NCBI GenBank assembly: GCA_019058245.1
Contig: JAHPZJ010000006.1
Span: 1 to 64,000 of the forward strand
Direction of reading: 5' to 3'
From: Promethearchaeota archaeon
GTDB taxonomy: Archaea; Asgardarchaeota; Lokiarchaeia; Sigyniarchaeales; SOKP01
DNA: 64,000 bases
A program made the position numbers and the translations under genes. The first letter of the stretch is position 1; every line of letters begins with the position of its first letter. Shown here piece by piece: positions 27,872 through 36,751 of the stretch. The notes below the pieces were generated by a model. The model had not been told where the DNA came from, searched no databases, and worked only from the letters and a program-made list of their open reading frames with translations.

Positions 27872-28552
27872 CTACCTCCATATCACTTCTCGTTGATGGC
27901 CAGATTCACTCCAATCAACTGGATCTCTCAATTTAGAAAATAGATCTAATCTACCAATTTCTTTCAATCGATTATAAATTAAGACCCAGCCACAATCTTT
28001 CTCGTAATTCCCAACTTCACATTTACCATTAACCATTCCTCCACATGGTCCATTCATAAGCGATTTAGCACATGTAGTTATGGGACAAATACCACCTGTT
28101 TCATTCAATAGACAATCACCACATCCTCGACATCGCATATAAAATCTGCCAATTCTCTCCGTCATACCCATAAATTCGGTATTATTGGTAACAAACACTT
28201 TCTTTTGTGGATGTTTCTTAGAAAGCACCTCAATTGTAGATTGAACACCAAGTCCACAACTCAGTGTGACAATGGCATCAGCGTTTTGTATATCAGCATC
28301 ATTTTTACGCACAACTTTAGCCATCTCCCTATTATCACAAACATCATCTACTACGAGTCCATTCACTATTTCATATCCTTCTTTTTCTAAAATTTCTTTC
28401 CATTCTTCTAAACCTTGTTCGCCACCTGTTTGACATAAAGCTGAACAAACCCCACAACTTACAAGAAACAATTTTTTAGCATTATTATCCTTCAGAACAT
28501 TAAGAACTTCTTCTACCGGCTTTTTAGTAGTTATAACAACCATTTTCTTCAC
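27872..28552 (-). CDS. metV: MetV, partner subunit of methylenetetrahydrofolate reductase (copy 1)
   Basis: The 226-residue protein matches the MTHFR C-terminal-like domain (PF12225), called MetV in acetogens. It has an N-terminal nucleotide-like fold with LFLVSCGVCSALCQTGG and a C-terminal cysteine cluster CRGCGDCLLNETGGICP, TTCAKSLMNGPCGG and KCEVGNYEKDC. These cysteines bind zinc and/or iron-sulfur clusters, and MetV is needed for MetF activity in Moorella-like enzymes. It is directly followed by metF and forms the metVF pair. Its C-terminal half is almost identical to that of the second copy at 28791, while the N-terminal halves differ, which suggests duplication with conversion. Confidence 0.88.
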   Translation of the reverse strand: MKKMVVITTKKPVEEVLNVLKDNNAKKLFLVSCGVCSALCQTGGEQGLEEWKEILEKEGYEIVNGLVVDDVCDNREMAKVVRKNDADIQNADAIVTLSCGLGVQSTIEVLSKKHPQKKVFVTNNTEFMGMTERIGRFYMRCRGCGDCLLNETGGICPITTCAKSLMNGPCGGMVNGKCEVGNYEKDCGWVLIYNRLKEIGRLDLFSKLRDPVDWSESGHQREVIWR

Positions 28553-28697
28553 GTCTTTTTATAAGAAATAATTATTAAAACTTTAGATATTTTAAGTATT
28601 GAAATTAATCATGATATTTATTGTTTTGAATTATATAATGTAATGATTTCGAAAAATAAATTTTAAAAATAATAAATAGGGTTGAATAATTAAATGC

Positions 28698-28757
28698 TTA
28701 TTTAGACCCATATTCTCCTGCTAGTACAAACTTGCCATTAGCAGGTTTTTCATTGAA
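28698..28757 (-). pseudogene. Remnant of a second metF N-terminus
   Basis: Just downstream of metV copy 2, the minus strand encodes FNEKPANGKFVLAGEYGSK and then a stop. This aligns well with the N-terminal GEKLANGDFILTGELEPEK of the MetF at 27864. It has no start codon, and a stop precedes it in frame. The order metV-metF seen in both intact pairs places this fragment exactly where a metF would be. I read it as the leftover of a tandem metVF duplication in which metF was deleted. Confidence 0.65.
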
Positions 28758-28790
28758 TCAAAAGTAATTCTTTTTTTAGTTATATTGACT

Positions 28791-29456
28791 CTATCGCCAC
28801 ACTACTTCACGTTGATGACCAGATTCACTCCAATTTACCGGATCTCTTAATTTCGAAAATAGATCTAATCTCCCTAACGCTTTCAACCGATTATATATTA
28901 AAACCCATCCGCAATCTTTCTCGTAATTCCCAACTTCACATTTACCATTAACCATCCCTCCACATGGTCCATTCATAAGAGATTTAGCACATGTTGTTAT
29001 AGGACAAATACCGCCAGTTTCGTTTAGTAAACAGTCCCCGCAACCACGACAATGCATATAGAAGCGACCAATTCTCTCTGTCATACCCATAAATTCTGTA
29101 TTAGTACCAATAAAAACTGGAATTAGAGGATATTTTCGTTCTAATGCTTTAACTATACTTGCAACTCCCAATCCACAACTTAATGTTAAAATAGCGTCTA
29201 TATTCTTTAGATCTTCATCTATTTGCCGAAAATCTTTCATCATAAGTCTGTTATCACATACTTCTTCAGGAACAATTGTAACTATTACTTCGAACCCCTC
29301 CTTCTCCAATTTTTCTGCCATTTCTTTTGCACCCTCGGTACCACCAGTTTGACACATTGCGGCACAACTTCCGCAAGATACGAGTCCAATCTTTTTTACA
29401 TCTTTTAAAACGCTTAAAATTTCTTCAAAGGGTTTTTTTGTGGTTATTACTGTCAT
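28791..29456 (-). CDS. metV: MetV-like protein (copy 2) without an intact metF
   Basis: The 221-residue protein is a second MetV. It has IGLVSCGSCAAMCQTGG in the N-terminal part and the full C-terminal cysteine set (CRGCGDCLLNETGGICP, CAKSLMNGPCGG, KCEVGNYEKDCGW). From about residue 125 to the end it is nearly identical to copy 1 at 27872, whereas the first 120 residues diverge clearly. Its own metF is reduced to a short remnant at 28698. It may provide an alternative MetV for the same MetF, or be a decaying duplicate. The reading frame is intact and it has a normal ATG. Confidence 0.85.
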   Translation of the reverse strand: MTVITTKKPFEEILSVLKDVKKIGLVSCGSCAAMCQTGGTEGAKEMAEKLEKEGFEVIVTIVPEEVCDNRLMMKDFRQIDEDLKNIDAILTLSCGLGVASIVKALERKYPLIPVFIGTNTEFMGMTERIGRFYMHCRGCGDCLLNETGGICPITTCAKSLMNGPCGGMVNGKCEVGNYEKDCGWVLIYNRLKALGRLDLFSKLRDPVNWSESGHQREVVWR

Positions 29457-29759
29457 TTTCTAATTTTTCCTCTGCTTACTAATTTTGAATATCTTCAATA
29501 ATTATTGAAATTAATTATATTATTTTATAATTTGAATTTTATTATTAGCTAAGAAAAATCTTGTTGTATTTTATATAATTTTCTTAATTCTGTTATTTTA
29601 TAATTAAAAGTTAGGGAACTCATTTTAAATTCTAAAGTTAAATTGATAATTAAGGCATAATTTTTATTGTTAATTTCACAATGAATTCTTAAAATAAAAT
29701 TTCAGAGACGATTTAATATTAAAGATACTCGTTTTTCTCAAGAAGAAGGTAGTGTATTA
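29457..29759. other. Divergent intergenic region between metV2 and iorA
   Basis: About 300 bp of AT-rich DNA separate two divergently transcribed genes. The frame of iorA stays open back to 29685 but has no ATG, GTG or TTG in that stretch. I see no RNA gene or repeat. Confidence 0.4.
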
Positions 29760-31658
29760 ATGCTTGGAAATGAGGCCCTCGTAAGAGGGTGTCTCGAAGC
29801 TGGTGTATCTTATGTCTCTCAGTATCCTGGCACTCCAACAAGTGATATAGGAGAATACTTTCATCAAGTACTAATAGATAGTCCAGAAACGAGGGAATTT
29901 CTAATCCATCATTGGGCTGTTAATGAAGCTGTTGCCACATCCTCATGTGCGGGAGCAGCTTGGACGGGATGTAGAAGTTTAAATCCCATGAAACACGTAG
30001 GATTAAATGTTGCAAGTGATGCTTTGAGCGTGATTGCATTAAATGGACCAAATCCAGGAGCAATGGTAGTTTCAATTGGTTCTGATCCAGGCTCATTAGG
30101 ATCACATCAAGAACAAAATGAGCGTTTTTATGCATGGATGTTGCATCTCCCTACTTTTGAACCTCATACACCACAGGAATGTAAGGATTGGATTAAACTC
30201 GCATTTGAACTCTCAGAAAAATATGATTTAGTCATGAATTTTCGAATGAGTACTAGAAGTGCTCACTCAAGAGGTTTTGTAAAGCTCGAACCATTAGTAA
30301 AAGGAAAAGCTAAAGGTGAATTCATTAGAAATATTCCTAAATTTAACTCTCTCCCCCCTCATGCGATCAATAATCATATTCGGCTATACGAGCGAATTGA
30401 AAAACTTCGAGAAGCGATCCCAAGCTTAGGAGTAAATAAAATAATTCCTGGAGAGAATAAAATTGGAATTATTACTAGTGGAATGCCATTTGGATATACA
30501 ATGGAAGCCCTAAATCAGTTGAATTTAAATGATGTTCCAGTATTAAAGCTTGGAATGATATATCCTTTAAATTATGAAGAAATCGTAGATTTTATAGAAA
30601 AACTTGAAAAAGTAATTATAATTGAAGAACTAGAACCATTCTTGGAAATGAAAATAGCAGAGATCGCCCATGATCATAAGATTAATGTTGAGATCATAGG
30701 AGAACAATATTTTCCAAAATATAATGAATTTTCTACTGGATTAGTAGCAACATGTCTAGCGAATATTTTTAATAAACCTCCTAATGAGCAGATGAAAAAA
30801 GCCATTGACTATTTTAATTCTTATAAAGAAATTATCCCTAGCAGATTTCCTACTTTCTGCTCTGGATGTCCTGAGAGAGCTACTCTTTATGCAATATTGA
30901 AAGCTACTAACCATTTAGAAAATACTATCATCAGTGGAGATATAGGGTGTTATGTAATGTCATTTTTTCCACCGCAACAATGCAGTGATTTGGTGATTTG
31001 TATGTCCGGTGGAATTAGCGCTGCTATAGGAATGTCTACTAAAACCGACCAAAAAGTGATTGCTATGATAGGAGATTCTACCTTTTTTCATACTGGTATG
31101 GCTCCTTTAGCAGAAGCCGTGGGTTATAATTCGAATGTATTGTTAATCATTTTTGAAAACTCATGGACAGCGATGACTGGACATCAAAATGATGTTCTTA
31201 GATATTTATTAAATAAAGGATTTTCTATAGAAGATATCTGTAAAGCCATTGGAGTTTCTTGGTTAAGAGTGGAAGATTCATATAAGCCTAAAAAACTTGT
31301 AAAATCGATTGAAGAAGCATTAGAAACAGATGGCTTCAAGGTGATTATCATTAAAAGAGAATGTGGACTTCAAGCGCATAGATGGCGAATGGACCAAATT
31401 AGAGGGCTAGAAAGAGAAGGAAAAAAGGTGCAAGATGTTTCTTATTTCATTGGAGGCTGTCAAATGTGTTATGAGTGTGCTAGAGTTTTAAGTTGCCCCG
31501 CCATCCGGAGAGTTGAAACAGATGGTATAGAAGAAATGCAAATCGATCAAGATAGATGCATTCGGTGCGGAGTATGTTATGAAATTTGCCCAAATGGAGC
31601 AATACGTAAATCTATTATAAATTTATTTGCAGAGGAGGTACCTTTTCGTGAGCTTTAA
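29760..31658 (+). CDS. iorA: Indolepyruvate:ferredoxin oxidoreductase, alpha subunit
   Basis: The 632-residue protein is IorA. It has a pyrimidine-binding pyruvate-oxidoreductase domain starting MLGNEALVRGCLEAGV with PGTPTSDI, and a middle transketolase-like domain. The TPP-binding core has CSGCPERATLY, GDIGCYVM and MIGDSTFFHTG. The C-terminal dicluster ferredoxin has CQMCYECARVLSCP and CIRCGVCYEICPNGAI. The enzyme oxidises aryl-pyruvates from aromatic amino acids to acyl-CoA and reduces ferredoxin. It is a little short at the N-terminus; the frame is open upstream, but ATG 29760 is the first standard start. It overlaps iorB by 11 nt. Confidence 0.93.
   Translation: MLGNEALVRGCLEAGVSYVSQYPGTPTSDIGEYFHQVLIDSPETREFLIHHWAVNEAVATSSCAGAAWTGCRSLNPMKHVGLNVASDALSVIALNGPNPGAMVVSIGSDPGSLGSHQEQNERFYAWMLHLPTFEPHTPQECKDWIKLAFELSEKYDLVMNFRMSTRSAHSRGFVKLEPLVKGKAKGEFIRNIPKFNSLPPHAINNHIRLYERIEKLREAIPSLGVNKIIPGENKIGIITSGMPFGYTMEALNQLNLNDVPVLKLGMIYPLNYEEIVDFIEKLEKVIIIEELEPFLEMKIAEIAHDHKINVEIIGEQYFPKYNEFSTGLVATCLANIFNKPPNEQMKKAIDYFNSYKEIIPSRFPTFCSGCPERATLYAILKATNHLENTIISGDIGCYVMSFFPPQQCSDLVICMSGGISAAIGMSTKTDQKVIAMIGDSTFFHTGMAPLAEAVGYNSNVLLIIFENSWTAMTGHQNDVLRYLLNKGFSIEDICKAIGVSWLRVEDSYKPKKLVKSIEEALETDGFKVIIIKRECGLQAHRWRMDQIRGLEREGKKVQDVSYFIGGCQMCYECARVLSCPAIRRVETDGIEEMQIDQDRCIRCGVCYEICPNGAIRKSIINLFAEEVPFREL
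31633..31639 (+). promoter_or_regulatory. Shine-Dalgarno GAGGAGGT site setting the iorB start
   Basis: A strong GAGGAGGT lies inside the end of iorA, 8 nt before GTG 31648. It makes that GTG the likely iorB start rather than TTG 31627, which lies upstream of the site. Confidence 0.7.
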
Positions 31659-32301
31659 AGAAACTGATATTATAAACATAGTAATTGCTGGAACCGCAGG
31701 ACAAGGCGTAATTACATTAAAAAGATTAATAGAATTTGCTTCACAAAAAGCTGGTGTGAAAAGAAATTTTGGTTCTGAGATGCATGGCTTAGCCCAAAGA
31801 GAAGGTGCTATCAGTAGTCATACTCGTTATCAGAAAGAATTATTCGAAGATGATCGAAAAAATCTCTACTCTCCTTTAATTTGTTATGGAGATGCAGATT
31901 TGTATATCTGTTTCGAACCTATAGAAGCACTGAGAAGAGGGCTTTTTGCTTCTAATAAAACTAGTTTTGTCCTAAATTCCCGAACAATCCCAGGAATTAT
32001 GATTACGGCTAATCTTGAATCTTATCCTTCTCTTGAAAAAATCAAGGAAATATTAAATGGTTATTCTAACGAAGTATATTTCATGAATGCAACAGAACTG
32101 TCTTTAAATAACTTTAACACCAATCAATATGTTAATTTAATAATGCTTGGATTTGCTATTCCTACGAGTAAAATTCCATTTATCGAGATTGAACATTATG
32201 AAGAAGTAATTAAAGAATGGCTCCGGGATCCAGACTCAAATATAAAAGCCTTACATCTGGGATTAGAAAAAGGGAAAAAGATCATTAATAGTGCCAACTA
32301 A
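31648..32301 (+). CDS. iorB: Indolepyruvate:ferredoxin oxidoreductase, beta subunit
   Basis: The protein (217 residues from GTG 31648) is the pyruvate-ferredoxin-oxidoreductase gamma-type domain. IVIAGTAGQGVITLKRLIE is its glycine-rich TPP/CoA-side loop, followed by SEMHGLAQREGAISSHTRY, then DLYICFEPIEALR. It pairs with IorA as an alpha2beta2 enzyme. I moved the start from an upstream TTG to GTG 31648 because a GAGGAGGT site precedes it by 8 nt. The gene overlaps iorA by 11 nt, so the two are co-translated. Confidence 0.92.
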   Translation: MSFKETDIINIVIAGTAGQGVITLKRLIEFASQKAGVKRNFGSEMHGLAQREGAISSHTRYQKELFEDDRKNLYSPLICYGDADLYICFEPIEALRRGLFASNKTSFVLNSRTIPGIMITANLESYPSLEKIKEILNGYSNEVYFMNATELSLNNFNTNQYVNLIMLGFAIPTSKIPFIEIEHYEEVIKEWLRDPDSNIKALHLGLEKGKKIINSAN

Positions 32302-32422
32302 AACAAATACGTCATGGAAGAATAAGATTAAAAAATTTGAATTTGAAAAAAGATGCAAAAATTATTAAAAATCTACAGAGACATACGACATAAAAATAAT
32401 TATTTACAGAATTCATTTAAGA

Positions 32423-32593
32423 ATGAGTTTCGAAAATTATATCATAGAGATAATTAAAGAAACAGGTCTTTCAAGAAAAGAACTACAAAAAATGGTTATA
32501 CAGAAAAATAAAAAACTATCTGGAGCTGTGTCCATTAAAAAAGCTTTGTTTATCATTGCAAAAGAACTATGCGTTGATTTAAGTTCTTCTTGA
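32423..32593 (+). CDS. 56-residue SSB/RPA N-terminal-like helical protein
   Basis: A complete small gene encodes MSFENYIIEIIKETGLSRKE, later KLSGAVSIKKALFIIAKELCVD, and a stop. This matches the helical N-terminal module found in front of the OB fold of archaeal RPA/SSB-like proteins (IxETGLSxxEIxxxVxxK with a GALxIVAKELGV ending). Here the protein stops exactly where the OB fold should begin, so it is a stand-alone module. Either it is a real small DNA- or protein-binding protein, or the remains of a truncated SSB-like gene. The downstream DNA up to 32682 has no OB-fold coding. It lies between iorB and a flavodoxin gene on the same strand. Confidence 0.6.
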   Translation: MSFENYIIEIIKETGLSRKELQKMVIQKNKKLSGAVSIKKALFIIAKELCVDLSSS

Positions 32594-32682
32594 ATTGTTG
32601 ATCAAAAGTTTAAAAAAAGAATATATTTAAACAATTTATACATTGAATTATTTATCTAAATACAATTGGTTTTCTACTAAAT

Positions 32683-33543
32683 TTGAATGTAATAATAATC
32701 TATTTTTCCCAAACTAAGAATACTGAAAAAATAGCCTATAAGATTCAAAACGGTATTTTAGAGAATGGAAATCATTGTAGAATTGAAAAAATTAAAGATG
32801 TCGATATAGAAATATTAAAGAATTTCGATATAATAGGATTAGGAACTCCAACGTTTTTTTATAGAGAACCTCGTAATGTAGAAATATTCATAAAAGAATT
32901 ACCAATTATGAAAGATAAACATTGTTTTCTCTTCTGTACTCATGGTAGCCTAATAGGAAATACGTTTTTCCGTATGAGTGAGGCACTGAAAAACAAAGGT
33001 CTTGTAGTAATTGGTACATTTGATACTTATGCATCATCTTCTATTCAGTTTTATCCCACTCCCATGCATACTGAAGGTCATCCTGATGAAATTGAGTTTA
33101 AACAAGCTTATCAATTTGGTAAAGAGATCTGTGGGATTAGTGAAAGAATCCGACAAGGTGAATTGAATTTAATTCCTGAATTTGAAATTATATCAGATAC
33201 TTGGTGGGCTCGTGAGTCAGAGCGTTTGACTTTAGAGGTTTTAAGAAAAATATCACCTGAATTTAAAATAAATACAGATAAATGCAAAAGATGTTTAATT
33301 TGTCAAGAAAGTTGTCCTGTTGGCGCAATTGATGTTGAAGTTGAACCTCCAGAGATACAAAAAGAAGGATGCATATTTTGTTGGGCTTGTGAAAAATTAT
33401 GTCCAGTTGGAGCAATTGAAACAAACTGGGATTTAATGAAAAATGGTGCGGCGAAAAATTTATTAAGATATATTGAGGTCCTGAAAAATGCCGAAGAAAA
33501 AGGAAAATTTAGACCTTATATTGATTATAAAAAAATATATTAA
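32683..33543 (+). CDS. Flavodoxin-ferredoxin fusion (EFR1-type)
   Basis: The 286-residue protein starts with a flavodoxin domain: NVIIIYFSQTKNTEKIAYKI is the FMN-phosphate loop, and GLGTPTFFYREPRN follows. A bacterial-type two-[4Fe-4S] ferredoxin near residues 200-245 has CKRCLICQESCPVGAID and CIFCWACEKLCPVGAIE. It is an electron carrier or NAD(P)H/ferredoxin:acceptor-type protein of the EFR1 class. The start is TTG. Its place after iorAB, which generates reduced ferredoxin, is suggestive of a linked electron chain. The physiological acceptor is unknown. Confidence 0.88.
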   Translation: MNVIIIYFSQTKNTEKIAYKIQNGILENGNHCRIEKIKDVDIEILKNFDIIGLGTPTFFYREPRNVEIFIKELPIMKDKHCFLFCTHGSLIGNTFFRMSEALKNKGLVVIGTFDTYASSSIQFYPTPMHTEGHPDEIEFKQAYQFGKEICGISERIRQGELNLIPEFEIISDTWWARESERLTLEVLRKISPEFKINTDKCKRCLICQESCPVGAIDVEVEPPEIQKEGCIFCWACEKLCPVGAIETNWDLMKNGAAKNLLRYIEVLKNAEEKGKFRPYIDYKKIY

Positions 33544-33833
33544 TTTTATGGAGAAAGTGCTTTTTTACTTTAACAATCATCAATCAATATTAACTCTTAA
33601 TCATTGTATTTTCTTATAAAACATAGTGAAAAAAGAAAAGAGATCCATTTTTTGAATAAATAGTTTTGGGAGCTCAATTTGAAATTTATACTTATATCTT
33701 TTCACAGATAAATTAATCTACTAAATATTTGGATAATAAAAAGTACCATATTATTTTTAGAAATTTTTTAAATAAAGGAATAGTATATACTTTATTCTAG
33801 AGGACAAAATATTAATTATTCAATAAATCCAAT

Positions 33834-36491
33834 ATGCTCTTTACAGAAGTTTTAAAAAGAAAAAGTGAAAAAAAAAAGAATTTTATCTCAAATAGTAAAC
33901 TTAATTTATTTTCTATAGCAAAGTATATTAATAGAGAGATTTATCTCGAATCTTGGCTTCGATCTAAGGGAATATATCAATTACCAATTCTGGAAAAATA
34001 TTCATTAAACCATAATATTCTCAAAGTAAAAGTATTAATCTATAAGATCATTTATGCCTCAGTTTTTTGCATTCTACCTCTTGTACCAATATTTACCTAT
34101 ATAAGGACGGTTGAAAATCTTTTAATTTTTGATGTTTCTATAGATAAAATAGTATTGATTGGTGGAATAATCTTTTCATTATTCTTTGGCTTACAATTTT
34201 TTAATTTCTTTTTAATGGGTTTATTAGAATCTGGTATAATTTTTTCAGGTAGACATATTAAATGGTTTGAAACTTTTCCAATTCCAAGAGATAAGTTAAG
34301 AAAATTATCTTTTTTAACCCTTTTCCGAACTTTTGATATTCCAATAGTAGTTATAATATTAGCATTACCAATTACAATATTCATTTTAACTCAAAGCATA
34401 CTTGTTTTTTTCGTATCTCTCATAGTTTCAATATTGAATCTTATATTTTGTTTTGATATCGTTATTATATTTGGAGAAAGACTTAATAGAATCTCAAATT
34501 TTAATGAGACTAGTTCTAAACGAGGATTTATTATTCAAGTTATCCATAATCTAAGTCATGTGATAATAATTCTTGGAGGAATTTATATGATCCAGTGGTT
34601 ATTATTTTCACTTGATAATTTTGTCAACAAAATTAAAGAAATTAATGACATTTCAAAATTTGTTACCGTTATTAGTATGATACCATATCCAATTAATCCA
34701 AGTTGTTTAATCTCGTTTTTTATTGTGAATAAACAAATGCCTATGGTTTTCTGTATTACGCTCTTTATTGGATTAATAATATTTATATGTTTAAGTTGCT
34801 TAATTCATTTACGAGCATCAGAATCTCTTGAAAGGACTACCTATTCTAAATTTAAAGAAATCAAAAGAGGAGTTAGAACTAACTCGTTCACAGAAGAGAT
34901 CCAAGTCAATATTAAAACACGATCGCCAACGATAGCTTACCTACGAAAAGATTTATCTTTTGCTCTGAGAGATCTTAAAACATTTTCAGCTATGATAACA
35001 CCAATACTGTTTTCATGTATTTCTATATTCTTTTTTAATCTTAATAGTATCACCGAAAAAGCCATGATAGAGAGAGATTATTCTTTTAATTTGATAGGCC
35101 TGTTAATTTTTCTTCCAGTTATCTCAATAATGATAGTAAATGGCATAGTAAACATAGAAACTTCTGGAGAATCTATTCTTGCTTCATTACCTGTCAATCA
35201 TCGCCAACGAGCTAAAGCGAAGATAATTTTATTAATTTTTCTTCAAACTCTTGCTGTTTTTTGTCCAGTCTTACTATTTATTTCTTCAAACAAATTCTTA
35301 AGTTTACTGTTAGCAGTAATAACTTGCCTACCGTTTAGCTGGATTATTATTCTTCTGACATTTAATCTTAGAATTCTATTTTTCAGTAAATTTAGAAGTT
35401 ATTATGTTATTGAAGAGGTTAATCCAGAAAGACGATATCAAAAATGGGGCTTAATTATAGCAATTCAATATCTTGTATTATACGGAATAATATTTTGCTA
35501 CATTATGGCTTATTTCCGTATAGAATTTCTTAGTTTAATTTATTTGTTAATTTTAGGTTCGATTATATTGCTATTCTTTACTATCCTTCTATTTAATAAA
35601 ATTTTTCCAAATACTCCAAAATTAAAAACTCTCCCTAAATTTAGACCTGAATCTATAAAAGAAGTTAAAATTACATATTTTTCAAATAATCCAAGGATAG
35701 CTCTTCTTGTATTAATAACATTGTATTATGGGACCCTTACCCTATTAAGCTTTTTAATTCAATCATTTTTCCGTTATTTTTATTCTTATCAAGATCTTGA
35801 TTGGTGGTTAGTATTTTTAATATTATCTATATATAATTTAAGTTTTATAGTAGTAATTACTATTATAATTACTAAAATCATTAAATTACAAACTGAAATT
35901 CACCCAATCCACCAATATTTGCCTGGTTTTAAAATTGGTTGGCCTAAAACACGGTTAAAATATTTTTTTTGGATTCTTCTAGTTCTATTTTTTGTATTTT
36001 CAACAATAAATTCATTATATCTTTCTTCGCATAGCCATATGATAGATTTCAATTATTACATCAATATTTTTAATATAAGTTTAATATTCTCCAATATATT
36101 TTGGCAAGAAATAATTTTTCATGGTATTATTTTAACAATTTTTTTAGATATCTATAATGCCAAAAAAGCAATATTATTTGATAATTTATTATTTTCCCTT
36201 TTTTCTAGTATACCGGTATTTTTATTTATTTTTAAAAATCTATCGTATATGTCATTTAGTTCTTTATTTATTGTTATATTTTTTTATGCTAGCTTTTTTG
36301 TACCAATTATTTTTACTATAAGTTCTTTATTTGCATATTTAAGTTTTAAAGCGAATAGTGTTTTACCAGCCATACTACTCCAGTTTATTTTATTCTTAGC
36401 TATTATATCTCATTTTACTTTAATTTCATCTTTTTTCTTATTATTCTTTTTTCCGCAAATATCATTAGGCTCTATAGGTCCTATATATTAA
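33834..36491 (+). CDS. Large ABC-2-like membrane protein with degenerate CPBP (CAAX protease-like) C-terminus
   Basis: The 885-residue protein has about 18-20 hydrophobic segments. The first two thirds resemble exporter permeases: TIAYLRKDLSFALRDLKTF and VNIETSGESILASLPVNHRQRAKAK are the ABC-2-type coupling stretches. The last 150 residues resemble a CPBP/CAAX-protease bundle. However, the EExxxR motif is Gln758-Glu759-Ile-Ile-Phe-His763-Gly, and a later His position looks like Gln (PAILLQF), so protease activity is unlikely. Permease-CPBP fusions are known among NatB-like transporters. No ATPase gene is adjacent, so if it is an ABC permease its ATPase is elsewhere. It is followed by a cluster of three inverted repeats. 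Confidence 0.6.
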   Translation: MLFTEVLKRKSEKKKNFISNSKLNLFSIAKYINREIYLESWLRSKGIYQLPILEKYSLNHNILKVKVLIYKIIYASVFCILPLVPIFTYIRTVENLLIFDVSIDKIVLIGGIIFSLFFGLQFFNFFLMGLLESGIIFSGRHIKWFETFPIPRDKLRKLSFLTLFRTFDIPIVVIILALPITIFILTQSILVFFVSLIVSILNLIFCFDIVIIFGERLNRISNFNETSSKRGFIIQVIHNLSHVIIILGGIYMIQWLLFSLDNFVNKIKEINDISKFVTVISMIPYPINPSCLISFFIVNKQMPMVFCITLFIGLIIFICLSCLIHLRASESLERTTYSKFKEIKRGVRTNSFTEEIQVNIKTRSPTIAYLRKDLSFALRDLKTFSAMITPILFSCISIFFFNLNSITEKAMIERDYSFNLIGLLIFLPVISIMIVNGIVNIETSGESILASLPVNHRQRAKAKIILLIFLQTLAVFCPVLLFISSNKFLSLLLAVITCLPFSWIIILLTFNLRILFFSKFRSYYVIEEVNPERRYQKWGLIIAIQYLVLYGIIFCYIMAYFRIEFLSLIYLLILGSIILLFFTILLFNKIFPNTPKLKTLPKFRPESIKEVKITYFSNNPRIALLVLITLYYGTLTLLSFLIQSFFRYFYSYQDLDWWLVFLILSIYNLSFIVVITIIITKIIKLQTEIHPIHQYLPGFKIGWPKTRLKYFFWILLVLFFVFSTINSLYLSSHSHMIDFNYYINIFNISLIFSNIFWQEIIFHGIILTIFLDIYNAKKAILFDNLLFSLFSSIPVFLFIFKNLSYMSFSSLFIVIFFYASFFVPIIFTISSLFAYLSFKANSVLPAILLQFILFLAIISHFTLISSFFLLFFFPQISLGSIGPIY

Positions 36492-36532
36492 TGATGAACA
36501 GTTTTTGTATATAATCACTTTGTAGAAAACTA

Positions 36533-36627
36533 TGTTATAATATAACAGACTATAAAATACGAATAATTATATCAGAAACGACAAAATATGTCGTCTACTT
36601 AAAATTTCTATACACCAAAATTTGGTG
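36533..36627. repeat. Cluster of three inverted repeats
   Basis: Three perfect short inverted repeats occur within 95 bp of non-coding DNA. TGTTATA-A-TATAACA is at 36533-36547, ACGACA-AAATA-TGTCGT at 36578-36594, and CACCAAA-A-TTTGGTG at 36613-36627. The arms are 6-7 bp with 1-5 nt between them. Hairpins with a 1-nt gap cannot fold as RNA without opening bases, so at least two of them fit protein-binding palindromes better. Confidence 0.6.
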
Positions 36628-36751
36628 AAATTAAATAATAAGTTTTTAAAATCAGTAGAATAATGAAAGTGATGAAACAATAAGTAGAATATAGTATTTT
36701 GCTTCTAAATATTAAAAACTAAAAAATATTATAAAAACAAAATTTTTCTAT

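Noticed and set aside
28717..28750. Hairpin CCTGCTA ... TAGCAGG followed by five T, looking like a terminator on the + strand
   Set aside because: No plus-strand gene precedes it, and the same bases encode the metF remnant on the minus strand, which explains them better.
29685..29759. Upstream non-AUG start for iorA
   Set aside because: The frame is open, but no conserved domain part is lost at ATG 29760 and no suitable ribosome site is placed before an upstream codon.
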